A stretch of 64,000 nt of DNA from positions 62,001 through 126,000 of the forward strand of contig NZ_JAMHJQ010000003.1 of assembly GCF_023534745.1 (NCBI RefSeq), read 5' to 3'. The DNA comes from Streptomyces sp. 35G-GA-8 (GTDB lineage: Bacteria > Actinomycetota > Actinomycetes > Streptomycetales > Streptomycetaceae). This document shows, piece after piece, positions 51,276 to 60,068 of this stretch; position 1 is the first letter of the stretch, and each line of letters starts with the position of its first letter. The position numbers and the translations under genes were made by a program. The notes beneath the pieces were generated by a model. The model saw only the letters and a program-made list of their open reading frames with translations, did not search any database and was not told where the DNA came from.

Positions 51276-51848
51276 GTGTCGGACCTCGATCAGCTCACCC
51301 AGTCGCTCGCCCGCAATCTCAGACGCTGGCGCGGTGAACGGGGCTTCACCCTCGACGCGCTGGCGGCCAGGGCGGGAGTCAGCCGTGGAATGATCATCCA
51401 GATCGAGCAGGCCCGTACCAATCCCAGCGTCGGCACCACCGTCAAGCTCGCCGACGCGCTCGGTGTCTCGATCACCACCCTCCTCGACTACGAGCAGGGC
51501 CCGCAGGTCAGGATCGTGCCTGCGGACCAGGCCGTACGGATGTGGTCCACGCCCGCGGGCAGCCACACGACGCTGCTCGTCGGCACCGAGGCCCGCGGAC
51601 CACTCGAACTGTGGCGGTGGGTCCTGCTGCCGGGGGAGGCCAGCTCGTCCGACCCGCATCCGCCGGGCACCACCGAACTGCTCCATGTGACCGCCGGGGA
51701 ACTGACGCTCGTCGTCGACGGCGAACCGCACGCCGTGCCCGAGGGCGCCTCGGCGGCCTTCGAGGCGAGCGTGCCGCACGTCTACCGCAACGAAGGCGCC
51801 GAGACCGTCGAGATGATCATGTCCGTGTCGATCCCGCCCGTACGCTGA
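51276..51848 (+). CDS. XRE-family regulator with C-terminal cupin
   Basis: A 190-residue two-domain regulator. The HTH_XRE domain (residues ~5-65) is RRWRGERGFTLDALAARAGVSRGMIIQIEQARTNPSVGTTVKLADALGV. The cupin domain (~100-190) is ELWRWVLLPGEASSSDPHPPGTTELLHVTAGELTLVVDGEP, then GASAAFEASVPHVYRNEG, which carries metal/ligand-binding-type His and Glu. Members sense amino acids, polyamines or sugars. The GTG at 51276 is preferred because the HTH begins there; an earlier TTG exists. GCAGT-N7-ACTGC at 51235 may be its operator. Target genes are probably the YbaK gene downstream (45 bp) or itself. Confidence 0.88.
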   Translation: MSDLDQLTQSLARNLRRWRGERGFTLDALAARAGVSRGMIIQIEQARTNPSVGTTVKLADALGVSITTLLDYEQGPQVRIVPADQAVRMWSTPAGSHTTLLVGTEARGPLELWRWVLLPGEASSSDPHPPGTTELLHVTAGELTLVVDGEPHAVPEGASAAFEASVPHVYRNEGAETVEMIMSVSIPPVR

Positions 51849-51893
51849 GCCGCCCGCTCCGTGGTGGTGGGGCGGCTTGTTAGCGTGGCATCC

Positions 51894-52448
51894 ATGCGCG
51901 CTCCCCTGGGAAACTTCGACAACGCCAGACCCGCCCCTGACTGCCTCGAAGAACTGACACCACCCGTCGCCGACGCCGTGCGCGCCTGGCGCGGCGATGT
52001 CCCCGCCGAACAACTGGTGTACGTCGACACCGACCCGGCGATCGCGGACACGGCGGTCTTCGCCGAACACCACGGCCCCGGACTGCTCGACCGATCCGCG
52101 AACTGCGTGGTCGTGGCGGGCAAGCGGGGCGGCGAGTCGACGCTCGCGGCGTGTGTCGTGCTCTCCCGCACCCGCGTCGACGTCAACGGCGTGGTCCGCC
52201 GACAACTGGGCGCGCGCAAAGCCTCGTTCGCCGCGATGGACACGGCCGTGGGCGAGACCGGCATGGAGTACGGGGGCATCACCCCGATCGGCCTGCCCGC
52301 GTCCTGGCCGCTGCTGGTGGACTCCGCCGTGCTCGACACCGACTGGGTCCTGATCGGCAGCGGCCGGCGCCGCGGCAAGCTGATCGTCCCGGGCAAGATC
52401 TTCGGCGGCCTGCCGGGCGCGGTGGTGCTGGAGGGTTTGGGCGTCTGA
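51894..52448 (+). CDS. YbaK/EbsC-family aminoacyl-tRNA deacylase-like protein
   Basis: A 184-residue YbaK-fold protein. Recognisable motifs are CVVVAGKRGGESTLAACVVLSRTRVDVN, with the Lys-like loop, the GMEYGGITPIGLP motif typical of the family, and IVPGKIFGGLPGAVVLEGL. Family members hydrolyse mischarged aminoacyl-tRNAs in trans. Which amino acid is edited cannot be told. The ATG at 51894 matches family starts. Lies 45 bp after the XRE-cupin gene, same strand. Confidence 0.85.
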   Translation: MRAPLGNFDNARPAPDCLEELTPPVADAVRAWRGDVPAEQLVYVDTDPAIADTAVFAEHHGPGLLDRSANCVVVAGKRGGESTLAACVVLSRTRVDVNGVVRRQLGARKASFAAMDTAVGETGMEYGGITPIGLPASWPLLVDSAVLDTDWVLIGSGRRRGKLIVPGKIFGGLPGAVVLEGLGV

Positions 52449-52614
52449 CCGCGGCAGGGTGCCCCCCCCATCGCAAGGGCGGAGGAGCGTCGGCACGGCA
52501 CCTGAGACGATCATCCGGTCCGGCTCCCTGATCGACGAGACCGTCCGCGAGCGCGCCTGCCGGAAGCTCGCCGCCTGGCCCGGAGGCCGAAGTCAACCGA
52601 TGGATACAGGACGC

Positions 52615-53466
52615 TCAGTAGACGATGGACACGATCTGGCAGGCAGCTCCGGCTAGCTGACGTTCCCCCCGGATGTTGGCGCGTGTCAGGGCTGTACTGG
52701 GCTCGATGCCACGGGTGCACAAGAGCCAGGCCGTCTCTGCGTCCAGCGTCACCGATGCGGTCGGCCGCCCGTCGGGTGCCGCGGCCAGTGACCATCGGCC
52801 CTCAGTTGCCGTCACGGTCCAGATGCCGCCGGCTGGACCACTGATGGCCATCCGGACCTGGGCTCCGTCGGCTGCTGAGGTGCCGTGCATCGTGTGAGGC
52901 AGGGCCCGCATGAAGGTGTCCAGGACCGTGGCGAGAGCCCGAGGCTCCGAATCCGTGCCACGGCCGGTGGCATGGCGAATCTGCTGGCGGTGCGTCCAGT
53001 ACTCGGTGAACTCCCGGGCGATGTCCAGCCATGCAGGTGCTGGATCTGCCCCTGCCCAGGACACCCCCAGTCCCGCGGTACCGAGGTCGGCGGCCTCGAA
53101 TTGCCGGTTGACCTGGGCACCTGCCAGTTCCAGAGCTTCGATGAGCTCGACCGGGCTGTGACCGGTGTGGAGATTGATCCAGTCCTGATTGACGCGATGG
53201 ATGAACGCTTCCACGGTCTCGCCGGGTGCGAAGGCAGGCCGAAATCCCTCTGTGCTCCAGCCGAGGCGGCCGCGGTAGTCACCGAGGACGTGTGCGGCGA
53301 GGTCCTTCACGCTCCAGCCCGGGACCGCCGGCTCGTTCCATTCAGCAGGTCGCAGCGCGCGCAGCAGGTCCAGGAGGGAAGCCATCTCCGGCCCGAACAG
53401 AGGGCGGGCGTCGATCGGTGTGCCTAGCCAGGACGCGTCGGACAGGCCGTTGGTCTGGGGACTCAT
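52615..53466 (-). CDS. Maleylpyruvate-isomerase-family mycothiol-dependent enzyme
   Basis: A 283-residue DinB-superfamily protein of the TIGR03083 type. N-terminal four-helix bundle: LLDLLRALRPAEWNEPAVPGWSVKDLAAHVLGDYRGRL, with a first metal-ligand His, and EFTEYWTHRQQIRHATG with two His in the HxxxH-type arrangement. The C-terminal SCP2-like domain (IWTVTATEGRWSLAAAPDGRPTASVTLDAETAWLLCTRGI) follows. Predicted mycothiol-dependent isomerase or S-transferase in the cytoplasm; substrate unknown. The start ATG at 53466 is typical. Codon use is slightly less GC-biased than the neighbours. Confidence 0.85.
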   Translation of the reverse strand: MSPQTNGLSDASWLGTPIDARPLFGPEMASLLDLLRALRPAEWNEPAVPGWSVKDLAAHVLGDYRGRLGWSTEGFRPAFAPGETVEAFIHRVNQDWINLHTGHSPVELIEALELAGAQVNRQFEAADLGTAGLGVSWAGADPAPAWLDIAREFTEYWTHRQQIRHATGRGTDSEPRALATVLDTFMRALPHTMHGTSAADGAQVRMAISGPAGGIWTVTATEGRWSLAAAPDGRPTASVTLDAETAWLLCTRGIEPSTALTRANIRGERQLAGAACQIVSIVY

Positions 53467-53561
53467 ATGCGGAGCCTGGCAGTCTGCCGGCCCAGCCTGC
53501 CAGCGGAATACCGTCCTCGCGCGGAGCCCCCCCAGCTTCTGGTCCAGGACTTCCCGTGGGG

Positions 53562-53969
53562 TCAGCCGAGCTGTGGGATCTCGATCGCGGGGCAGCGGTC
53601 CATGACCATGTCGAGGCCCGCCGCGCGGGTGCGGTCGTAGGCCTGTTCGTCGACCACGCCGAGCTGGAACCAGACGGCCTTCGCGCCGATCGCCGTCGCC
53701 TCGTCCGCGACCGCGCCCGCCAGCTCGCTGTTGACGAAGACGTCCACGACATCGACCGGGAAGGGGATGTCGGCCAGCGAGGCGTAGCCCTGCTCGCCGT
53801 GGACCGGCTCGGCCTTGGGGTGGACGGGCACGACGCGCTTGCCGTAGCGCTGGAGCACCGCCGCGACGCCGTAGGCCGCGCGGGACGGGTTGTCGGACAG
53901 TCCCACCACGGCCCAGGTGTCGCCGCTCTGCGTCAGGATCTTACGGATGGTCTCCGTGTCTGCGTACAT
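53562..53969 (-). CDS. CoA-binding (Rossmann) domain protein
   Basis: A 135-residue single-domain protein of the CoA_binding_2 family (YccU-like). It starts MYADTETIRKILTQSGDTWAVVGLSDNPSRAAYG (CoA-pocket residues GLSDNPSR), and has VVPVHPKAEPV, VDVVDVFVNSELAG, and AVWFQLGVVDEQAYDRTRAAGLDMVMDRCPAIEIPQL. Cytoplasmic, widely conserved; biological role unknown. The ATG at 53969 lies after CAGGTC; 48 bp separate its start from the response-regulator stop. Confidence 0.9.
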   Translation of the reverse strand: MYADTETIRKILTQSGDTWAVVGLSDNPSRAAYGVAAVLQRYGKRVVPVHPKAEPVHGEQGYASLADIPFPVDVVDVFVNSELAGAVADEATAIGAKAVWFQLGVVDEQAYDRTRAAGLDMVMDRCPAIEIPQLG

Positions 53970-54016
53970 GACCTGAATAACGGCCCACCGCGCCTGGGCA
54001 TTCCGCCGGACACGAC

Positions 54017-54628
54017 CTAGAGCAGCCAGTCCGCCTCCTGCGCGATCCTGATCGCGTCGACCCGGTTCCGCGCGTTCAGCTTGGCCACGATCGTCGTCAG
54101 ATAGTTTCGTACGGTGCCCGGTGACAGATGCAGCTCCCGGGCGATCTCCTGGGCCTCCGACCCCTCCGCCGCCCTCCGCAGCACCTCCGTCTCCCGCTCG
54201 GTCAACGGAGACTCGGCGCCGTCCCACGCCGAGAGCGCGAGCTGCGCGTCGATCACCCGGTGGCCGGCGACCACCCGCCGTACCGCCGCGGCCAGTTCCT
54301 GGGGTGGCGCGTCCTTGAGCAGATAGCCGGAGACATGCGCCGACAGCGCGCGCCGGAGCGTTCCCGGCCGGCCCAGGCTGGTGAGGATCAGCGTCCGGCA
54401 CTCGGGCAGCGACTCCCGCAGCCGGGCCGCCGCCGTCAGCCCGTCGATCCCCGGCAGATCGATATCGATGATCGCGACATCGGGGCGGTGCTCCAGAGCG
54501 GCCGGCAGGATGAGGTCGCCGCGCTCCAGCTCACAGACGACCTTGAGATCGCTCTCCAGGTTCAGCAGAGCCACCAGCGCTCCACGGACCATGTTCATGT
54601 CTTCGGCCAGCAGAATGCGGATGGCCAT
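54017..54628 (-). CDS. NarL-type response regulator of the RiPP-locus two-component system
   Basis: A 203-residue regulator. The receiver domain has the acidic pair AED at the N-terminus, phosphoacceptor Asp in VAIIDIDLPGIDGL (about residue 54), Thr/Ser in LILTSLG and Lys in GYLLKDA. The C-terminal LuxR HTH is LTERETEVLRRAAEGSEAQE plus PGTVRNYLTTIVAKLNARNR. The ATG at 54628 has GAGGAGGAG about 10 nt upstream. It pairs with the kinase 32 bp upstream. Likely to control the precursor-YcaO genes, inferred from adjacency. Confidence 0.92.
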   Translation of the reverse strand: MAIRILLAEDMNMVRGALVALLNLESDLKVVCELERGDLILPAALEHRPDVAIIDIDLPGIDGLTAAARLRESLPECRTLILTSLGRPGTLRRALSAHVSGYLLKDAPPQELAAAVRRVVAGHRVIDAQLALSAWDGAESPLTERETEVLRRAAEGSEAQEIARELHLSPGTVRNYLTTIVAKLNARNRVDAIRIAQEADWLL

Positions 54629-54660
54629 GAATCGGGTCTCCTCCTCGGATCCAACAGGGC

Positions 54661-55899
54661 CTAAGCCGCGGAGTCCCGAGCGTAGATGTCGTCGTCCACA
54701 TCGGGCACCCCTCTGATCAGTTGGGCGGGCGCCTCGGCCATCAGCCGGAAGGTCCCGTCCGCGCCGCGTGCGATGGACAGCCGGCCCGACACGGCACGCA
54801 GCCGTGTCTCCAGATTCCCCAGACCGCTGCCGCTGTGCGGCGAGGAGTCGCGGTACGCCGGATCGACGCCGTCGTTGGACACGGACAGCCGCACCAGCCC
54901 GCCTTCCTGAATGGCCTCGATGTCGCAGACACACGCGCGTGAGTGCCGCAGCAGATTGGTGATCGCCTCGCGCAGCACCGCGGCGAGTACGGTGTCGACC
55001 GGCTGACTGATCTTCCCGAGCCGGACGGTGGCCCGCACCTTCACATCCGCGGCGGTGAGCAGGGACTGCGCCGAGCCGAGCTCCTGTTCCAGCGAGAGCC
55101 CGCGCAGCCCGCTGGCGACCGTACGCACATCGGCGAGCGACTGCCGTGAGATCGCCAGGACCTCGCTGATCTCGTCCATCGCGCGCCGAGGATGCGTCGG
55201 CACCAGCCGGTGGATCAGCTCGCTCTTCAGTGTGATCGCGGAGAGGCTGTAGCCCAGCAGATCGTGCAAGTCCCGCGCGAAGCGCAGCCGTTCCTGTGTG
55301 ACCGCCATACGGGTCAGCTCGACCCGGGTGTCGTGCAGTGCCCGGACCAGCTCGGCCATCCTGGAGAGCCCGTACACGACCAGGCCGGTCAGCAGGGTCG
55401 ACTGGCACAGATAGAAGGCCTCGCGCAGGGGGAGGCGTTCCACGATCGGGGGGACGAGCATGCTGATCCCCACCGCTCCATAGGCGAACCAGGCCCGCCG
55501 GCCGGGCAGGAGCAGCAGCAGCGACCCCGCGAGAAACCCGGCCATCGCCCCCCACTGGGAGTGAAAGGCCGCGATCGGCAGATAGGTGAGCAGCGCCTGC
55601 GTACCGAGCGTCACCCACTTCTGCCAGGTGGGGGCACGGCGGGCCGTGGCGCTGGAATGTCTCAGTTGCAGCAGGAAGATGAGCACCATCCCGGCCAGGG
55701 ACGCGGTCAGGGCGAAGGTGCTGTGATCCACTCCTACGAGATTGACGACGGTGACGCTCAGATAGCCGAGAAGAGCGATCGTCAGGATGACGCGGGCCAG
55801 CTGAGGAGCCGGCAGATCCGGTGGGGCCGCGGGGCCGTGCGTCGCCCCGTCCTTCTCCCCGGGCCGGACATTCTCTGTGCATCCGTCGCGACTTCGCAT
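54661..55899 (-). CDS. Sensor histidine kinase (HisKA_3)
   Basis: A 412-residue membrane kinase. Six hydrophobic segments occupy residues ~35-190 and there is no large extracellular domain, so it probably senses a membrane-associated or intramembrane signal. The dimerisation/phosphoacceptor region is RLRFARDLHDLLGYSLSAITLKSEL (His in DLHDLLG). The ATPase domain has REAITNLLRHSRACVCDIEA and GSGLGNLETRLRAVSGRLSI. The kinase-regulator order and spacing are those of NarXL-like pairs. ATG at 55899 has no clear SD. The gap to YcaO upstream is 148 bp and likely contains its promoter. Confidence 0.9.
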   Translation of the reverse strand: MRSRDGCTENVRPGEKDGATHGPAAPPDLPAPQLARVILTIALLGYLSVTVVNLVGVDHSTFALTASLAGMVLIFLLQLRHSSATARRAPTWQKWVTLGTQALLTYLPIAAFHSQWGAMAGFLAGSLLLLLPGRRAWFAYGAVGISMLVPPIVERLPLREAFYLCQSTLLTGLVVYGLSRMAELVRALHDTRVELTRMAVTQERLRFARDLHDLLGYSLSAITLKSELIHRLVPTHPRRAMDEISEVLAISRQSLADVRTVASGLRGLSLEQELGSAQSLLTAADVKVRATVRLGKISQPVDTVLAAVLREAITNLLRHSRACVCDIEAIQEGGLVRLSVSNDGVDPAYRDSSPHSGSGLGNLETRLRAVSGRLSIARGADGTFRLMAEAPAQLIRGVPDVDDDIYARDSAA

Positions 55900-56047
55900 G
55901 ATCGTGAGTCTTCGCAGCCTTCCCCGTCGAACCTCCTTGCTACGTGAAGAGCGTAAGTGATCGACGTGAAGGATGTGCCGAGATCAGACGGTGCCGGAAC
56001 GAAATCGCCGCTCCGTTACGCGGACTTTACGCGTCCGCTCGTGGGAG

Positions 56048-58363
56048 TCAGACGAAAAGTGGTATGGGGTTCAGTCGGTCGTAAGGGGTGGGCTCGGCGC
56101 ATCTCCCCAGCTCCACCGGGGTGTTGTAGAGCCGGCCCGGCGCGAAGCGCGGCCAGAAGGGCCGCAGTCCCGGCACGATCACCTTCACCACGGGGAGTAC
56201 CAGATCGGGTCGGCTCTGGTCGAGTACGAGCAGTTCCATGCCGTGCGACCGCGTCAACTCCGTGATGGTGGTGACGTCTTCCAGCAGATCACCGGTCGGG
56301 GTGTAGGGCCAGTCGCGCGGCCCACGGGCGGGCGCGTCCCGATCCGCCCGCAGATAGGGGCGGTTGGCGGCCGTGGAGTGCCGCCACCAGTCCAGCGGTT
56401 CGGGATCGGTGACGCGGTAGCCACCGCCCTCGGGTGTCACCTCGCCGACCAGGGGCAGCAGTTGACCCATCTCCGTCAGGGCCCTGCGCAGTGCCAGCCG
56501 CGGGTCGAAGTGCGCGCCGAAGCCGAAGACGATGTCCTCGGCCGGCTTGTCCGTACGCCGGGACAGGGCCGCGATCACAGGGATGCCGAGGTCCGAGGTG
56601 AGGTCCAGGGCCCACACCTCGCGGCGGACCGTACGGTAGCCCTCGCGCAGCCGCTCGATGTACGGCTCCCCGAAGGCGTCGAGATCGACACCGGGCTGAC
56701 GGGTCCGGTTGTACCACCACAGCGCCACCGCGTCCCGCTCCACCAGCTCCAGGAACCCCTGGACCAGGGCGTCTTCGGGGCTGCTGCCGGCCGCGTTGCC
56801 GTTGGAGTCGGCCGACAGGCCGTCCGGTGCCTCCTCCTCGCCGAAGTACAGCATGGACGTGGGCAGCAGTCGTTGGGTCCGCCCGGTCAGCGACCACACG
56901 GGGGTCCAGTCGGTGGGACGGCGCGCGTCGAACGGCGGTGGTACGTGGTGCAGCCGGGAGCCGCCCGCGTTCCACCGCTCCCTGTCCCGGAACTGCCGGT
57001 CGTCGAACAACTGGCAGGAGTTGGGATGGATCGCCGCTTCGCCCAGGGCCTGGAGGGAGTCATGGAGCACCGGTTCGTCACCCTGCCGGGTTCCGCTGTA
57101 GCGCTCCACCGCCTCACCCAGCGCGCTCGTACGGGCCTCCTCGTCCGTGAGCCCCTTTCCGCCGCTGAGGGAGCGCAGCCCGGCCCGCAGCCCCGCCAGG
57201 GTCCCGCTGCGCATGGCCAGATTCCGGCCGGAGAGAAAGGCGCTGACGAACTCCGGGCTCCCGGGGGCACGCCGGATCTCCTTGATGATGCCGGTGACGG
57301 GATCCACCAGCGATCCGTAGCCCTCCCACATCTGACCGGGCGTCAGCGCCCGGTGGCCATTGAGGTCATGGACGGCCTTGGGCCGCGACACCGGTACGAA
57401 CGGACCGTCCACCCGCCGGGCGACCAGGCCGGGATCCCCGCAGACCGCGCACTGCGGCAGCCGGGCCACGGGATGGGCCGTGGAGCGCAGTCCCAGTGTG
57501 TCCAGCGTGTTCACGGAGCCGTGTGAGGAGGACCGTACCCCCGCCAGCCACTTGGCGGCCTCCAGCACGGCGAGTTGTACGGCGATGGCCCGGCCCGCCG
57601 CCAGTGTGGCGTGCGGTCGCCGCGGCGGTCCGTCCAGGCCGAGCGCGCGCTGGAGGGGGCGCTCGGAGTGGCGGTGACCGCGCAGCCGGGTCGCCAGACA
57701 GTGCCAGCACGGACCCTCGCCGGGGCGGAAGACCGGTCCGATCCAGGGGGTCGCGGAGCCCAGGGCCACCGGCAGCCAGGGCGTCTTCGCCGCGCGGTGC
57801 CGGGCATCGACCTCGCGCAGCTCCGGGGAGAGATAGTCGTCGCACAGGACGAGCGAGAGATCCGCCTCGGTGTCCGGCGGCGCGAGCGTCAGCCCCGAGG
57901 CGCGGCACGCGGCGCCGACCTCGTCCAGGTCGACATCCGTCAGGGCCACCGGGTGTACCGACGTCCGGGCGAGCCTGTCCAGCGTATGCACGCCGTCCAG
58001 CCCGGCCAGATCCCAGTAGGCCTCGGCCGCCGGATCGGGGCAGGGGGGTGCGGTCGGGCTCTCCGGCGCGGCCGGCCGCAGCCGCAGCAGTCCCGCCGCG
58101 TCGAGGGCCCGCAGCGAGGCGTCGGCCTCCTCCGCGGTCAGCGCGGGAGCCGCGTCCCGCAACACCTCGTCGGGACTGCGGGTGCCGTCGAGCAGGGGTA
58201 CCAGCACCTCGCTGTGGTCCCCGTACAGCGCGGTGACTCCGCGCTGGGACACCAGATAGGCCGCCTCTCCCGGGACGACCGTGGCGCGCAGATGGCTCTT
58301 GAAGCCGAGTCGCGCCCCGTCACCGGCGGACGGCCACCGGCCGTTCCCCCCTGCCTCGGTCAT
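56048..58363 (-). CDS. Fused E1-like/YcaO cyclodehydratase (TOMM-type RiPP enzyme)
   Basis: A 771-residue enzyme predicted to form azoline rings or thioamides on a precursor peptide using ATP. Residues ~20-105 look like a RiPP recognition element (FKSHLRATVVPGEAAYLVSQ...). Residues ~130-345 are E1-like with a zinc tetrad CWHC (219-222) and CAVC (305-308). From ~370 the YcaO domain shows both ATP-site motifs, Sx3ExxER (SALGEAVER) and Qx3ExxER (QGFLELVER). The C-terminus ends NPIPLFV, a partial PxP-type tail. The ATG at 58363 overlaps the precursor stop (ATGA), tying the two together. No dehydrogenase, protease or transporter gene lies beside it. Confidence 0.9.
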   Translation of the reverse strand: MTEAGGNGRWPSAGDGARLGFKSHLRATVVPGEAAYLVSQRGVTALYGDHSEVLVPLLDGTRSPDEVLRDAAPALTAEEADASLRALDAAGLLRLRPAAPESPTAPPCPDPAAEAYWDLAGLDGVHTLDRLARTSVHPVALTDVDLDEVGAACRASGLTLAPPDTEADLSLVLCDDYLSPELREVDARHRAAKTPWLPVALGSATPWIGPVFRPGEGPCWHCLATRLRGHRHSERPLQRALGLDGPPRRPHATLAAGRAIAVQLAVLEAAKWLAGVRSSSHGSVNTLDTLGLRSTAHPVARLPQCAVCGDPGLVARRVDGPFVPVSRPKAVHDLNGHRALTPGQMWEGYGSLVDPVTGIIKEIRRAPGSPEFVSAFLSGRNLAMRSGTLAGLRAGLRSLSGGKGLTDEEARTSALGEAVERYSGTRQGDEPVLHDSLQALGEAAIHPNSCQLFDDRQFRDRERWNAGGSRLHHVPPPFDARRPTDWTPVWSLTGRTQRLLPTSMLYFGEEEAPDGLSADSNGNAAGSSPEDALVQGFLELVERDAVALWWYNRTRQPGVDLDAFGEPYIERLREGYRTVRREVWALDLTSDLGIPVIAALSRRTDKPAEDIVFGFGAHFDPRLALRRALTEMGQLLPLVGEVTPEGGGYRVTDPEPLDWWRHSTAANRPYLRADRDAPARGPRDWPYTPTGDLLEDVTTITELTRSHGMELLVLDQSRPDLVLPVVKVIVPGLRPFWPRFAPGRLYNTPVELGRCAEPTPYDRLNPIPLFV

Positions 58364-58536
58364 GCCTGGTGCGGCTCGTGCGCGTTGAACGCGGGGGCGA
58401 CGGGAGAGGCGTTGATGCAGATGCTCAGCATCGCGACGCCGTCTTCGGGCATCGAGTCGAGGTCCTCGATGACGAGATGACGCCCGCCGGCCGCCGGTCC
58501 GTCCGACCCGAGGAGGGAGGTGATGGCGTTGCTCAT
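58360..58536 (-). CDS. Candidate RiPP precursor peptide (58 aa)
   Basis: A 58-residue ORF translationally coupled to the YcaO gene. The N-terminal part looks like a leader: MSNAITSLLGSDGPAAGGRH followed by an acidic, hydrophobic LVIEDLDSMPEDGVAMLS. The end, CINASPVAPAFNAHEPHQA, is the likely core. Only one Cys (residue 40) and Ser at 38 and 44 are available for azoline formation near the core, so modification would be light, or the YcaO may act on Cys40/Ser44 or the backbone. ATG at 58536 with AAAGGGGAA upstream. Cleavage site and mature product are not determinable by eye. Confidence 0.72.
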   Translation of the reverse strand: MSNAITSLLGSDGPAAGGRHLVIEDLDSMPEDGVAMLSICINASPVAPAFNAHEPHQA

Positions 58537-58750
58537 GACGATCGTTCCCCTTTCATGCTGTCCGTTGTCGTGCGGTCGGTTGACGTGCTGCCGCGTGCGC
58601 GACCCGTGGCGATTCTCGCGGGAATGAGGCCGCGCACAACGGTTTGACGAGTAGTCAGTTCCGGATTCACTGCCGGGACATGAAATTCTCATGCTCGACC
58701 CGGGTGTTCAACGACCGCCGAAACAGCTGGAGATGGCCGACGGATCGATC

Positions 58751-59734
58751 CTACTGTCGTGCCGTCCTGGGGCGCGGCGGCTCGTTCACGGAGCCCGGAC
58801 GCGTACCGGGACGGGCCGTGGAAGGGGCCTTGCGCAGCCGGCCACCCAGCAACGCCATTCCGAGCGGTGTGACCGAATGGAGAGCGCTGTTCCGTACCCG
58901 CCGAGTGGTGATCAGCCCCGACTCCCGCAATACGGAGGCGTGTTGGCTCGCACTGCCGGGGGAGACGCCGAGCCGCGCGGCGAGCTGGCTGGTGGTGCAG
59001 GTGTTGGTCAGCGCGCGCAGGGCGGCGGCGCGGGTCTGACCGACGAGTGCGCTGAGCGCCTGTCCGCCGGTGACCTCCGGGGCGTCCGGGACCGCGAACA
59101 GACCGGAGACATCCGACGGCATGGAGAAGACCAACGCGGGCTGATCGCTGTCCCGTTCGGCGGCGATGACCCGGCCGACCAGCCCCGGCAGGAACGCCGA
59201 CGGGTTGAGCAGCAGGCCCTGGCCCCTGAGATGGACGTCGAGCTCCAGGCCGTCGTGTATCTCAAGGACCGGTGGGTTCCAGACGATCCGGGGGTGCAGT
59301 GTGCCGAGCAGCTGCTCGACCCCGCCCGTCATGGCGATGCGTCCGTGTGTGTCGCACTCGCTGTCGAGCCGTTCCAGAACTCGGTCCCAGTACGGGGCGA
59401 CACCGGCCCGCCACATGTCCACGGCCAGCCGGGTCGCGTCCGTACGGGACAGGGAGAGCGCGGCGAGCGCGGAGGTGTCCGCGTCCGGCGAGGAGTCGAG
59501 CAGGAACAACAGATCGTCCGGTGCCTTGAGGGCCCGGAGCAGTGGGACGAGCGGCCGGTTGAGGGAGGAGGTCTCGCGCAGCCGGCCGAACGCGTCGGCT
59601 CGCCATCGCGCGTAGTCGGGGTTGCGGGACTGGGTGAGCACACCGAGCGCGAAGACCCCCTCGGCGACCGGGCCGAGTGTGCTCTGCAGCCGCGTTCGAG
59701 CGAGATCTGCCGCGGTGAAGTGGATCCTCTGCAT
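58751..59734 (-). CDS. ArsR-type winged-helix regulator
   Basis: A 327-residue regulator with a large N-terminal region (residues 1-~250: MQRIHFTAADLARTRLQSTL, then a helical domain and a beta-rich part with WNPPVLEIHDGLELDVHLRG). A C-terminal ArsR-like winged helix follows (TRAAALRALTNTCTTSQLAARLGVSPGSASQHASVLRESGLITTRR). Single-domain ArsR repressors are much shorter; the longer form is common near actinobacterial biosynthetic genes. ATG at 59734, with a GGGGG tract upstream. It shares strand and orientation with the precursor-YcaO genes, 214 bp upstream of the precursor. Confidence 0.85.
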   Translation of the reverse strand: MQRIHFTAADLARTRLQSTLGPVAEGVFALGVLTQSRNPDYARWRADAFGRLRETSSLNRPLVPLLRALKAPDDLLFLLDSSPDADTSALAALSLSRTDATRLAVDMWRAGVAPYWDRVLERLDSECDTHGRIAMTGGVEQLLGTLHPRIVWNPPVLEIHDGLELDVHLRGQGLLLNPSAFLPGLVGRVIAAERDSDQPALVFSMPSDVSGLFAVPDAPEVTGGQALSALVGQTRAAALRALTNTCTTSQLAARLGVSPGSASQHASVLRESGLITTRRVRNSALHSVTPLGMALLGGRLRKAPSTARPGTRPGSVNEPPRPRTARQ

Positions 59735-60068
59735 GTAACGCCCCCGTAAGCGAGTGGTGAATCCGTGGCGTCGGCAGTGCGGCCGACCATACGCTCGTCG
59801 ATGTGCGGTGCCGGGCGTCGCGAGCCCGCCGAAATCGGCGGACGGGGCCCAGGGCCCGTCCGCCGGACAGGCCCTAGCGGGAGGAACCGGGACCCGCAAT
59901 CGACGTTGCCATGGGCTGAGCTGCGCAGACAGTGTCGGCGTCCTCGAACCGTCATGGCCGATTCACTGTCCGGATCATGAATTCTTCAGGGGTGGCGCCG
60001 CGGCGCCGGACGTACCATCCTGGTCGAGCTGAATCAGGGCTGGTTGTGGTGGTCGCGGAGGTGTGGTT
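59735..60068. promoter_or_regulatory. Divergent intergenic region, ArsR-like / cold-shock genes
   Basis: 334 bp without a gene. GGCGGACGGG and CCCGTCCGCC form a perfect 10-bp stem with an 8-nt loop at 59837-59864, in the ArsR-like gene's upstream region. An AT-richer stretch at 59970-60050 precedes the cold-shock gene and is its likely promoter zone. Confidence 0.4.
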
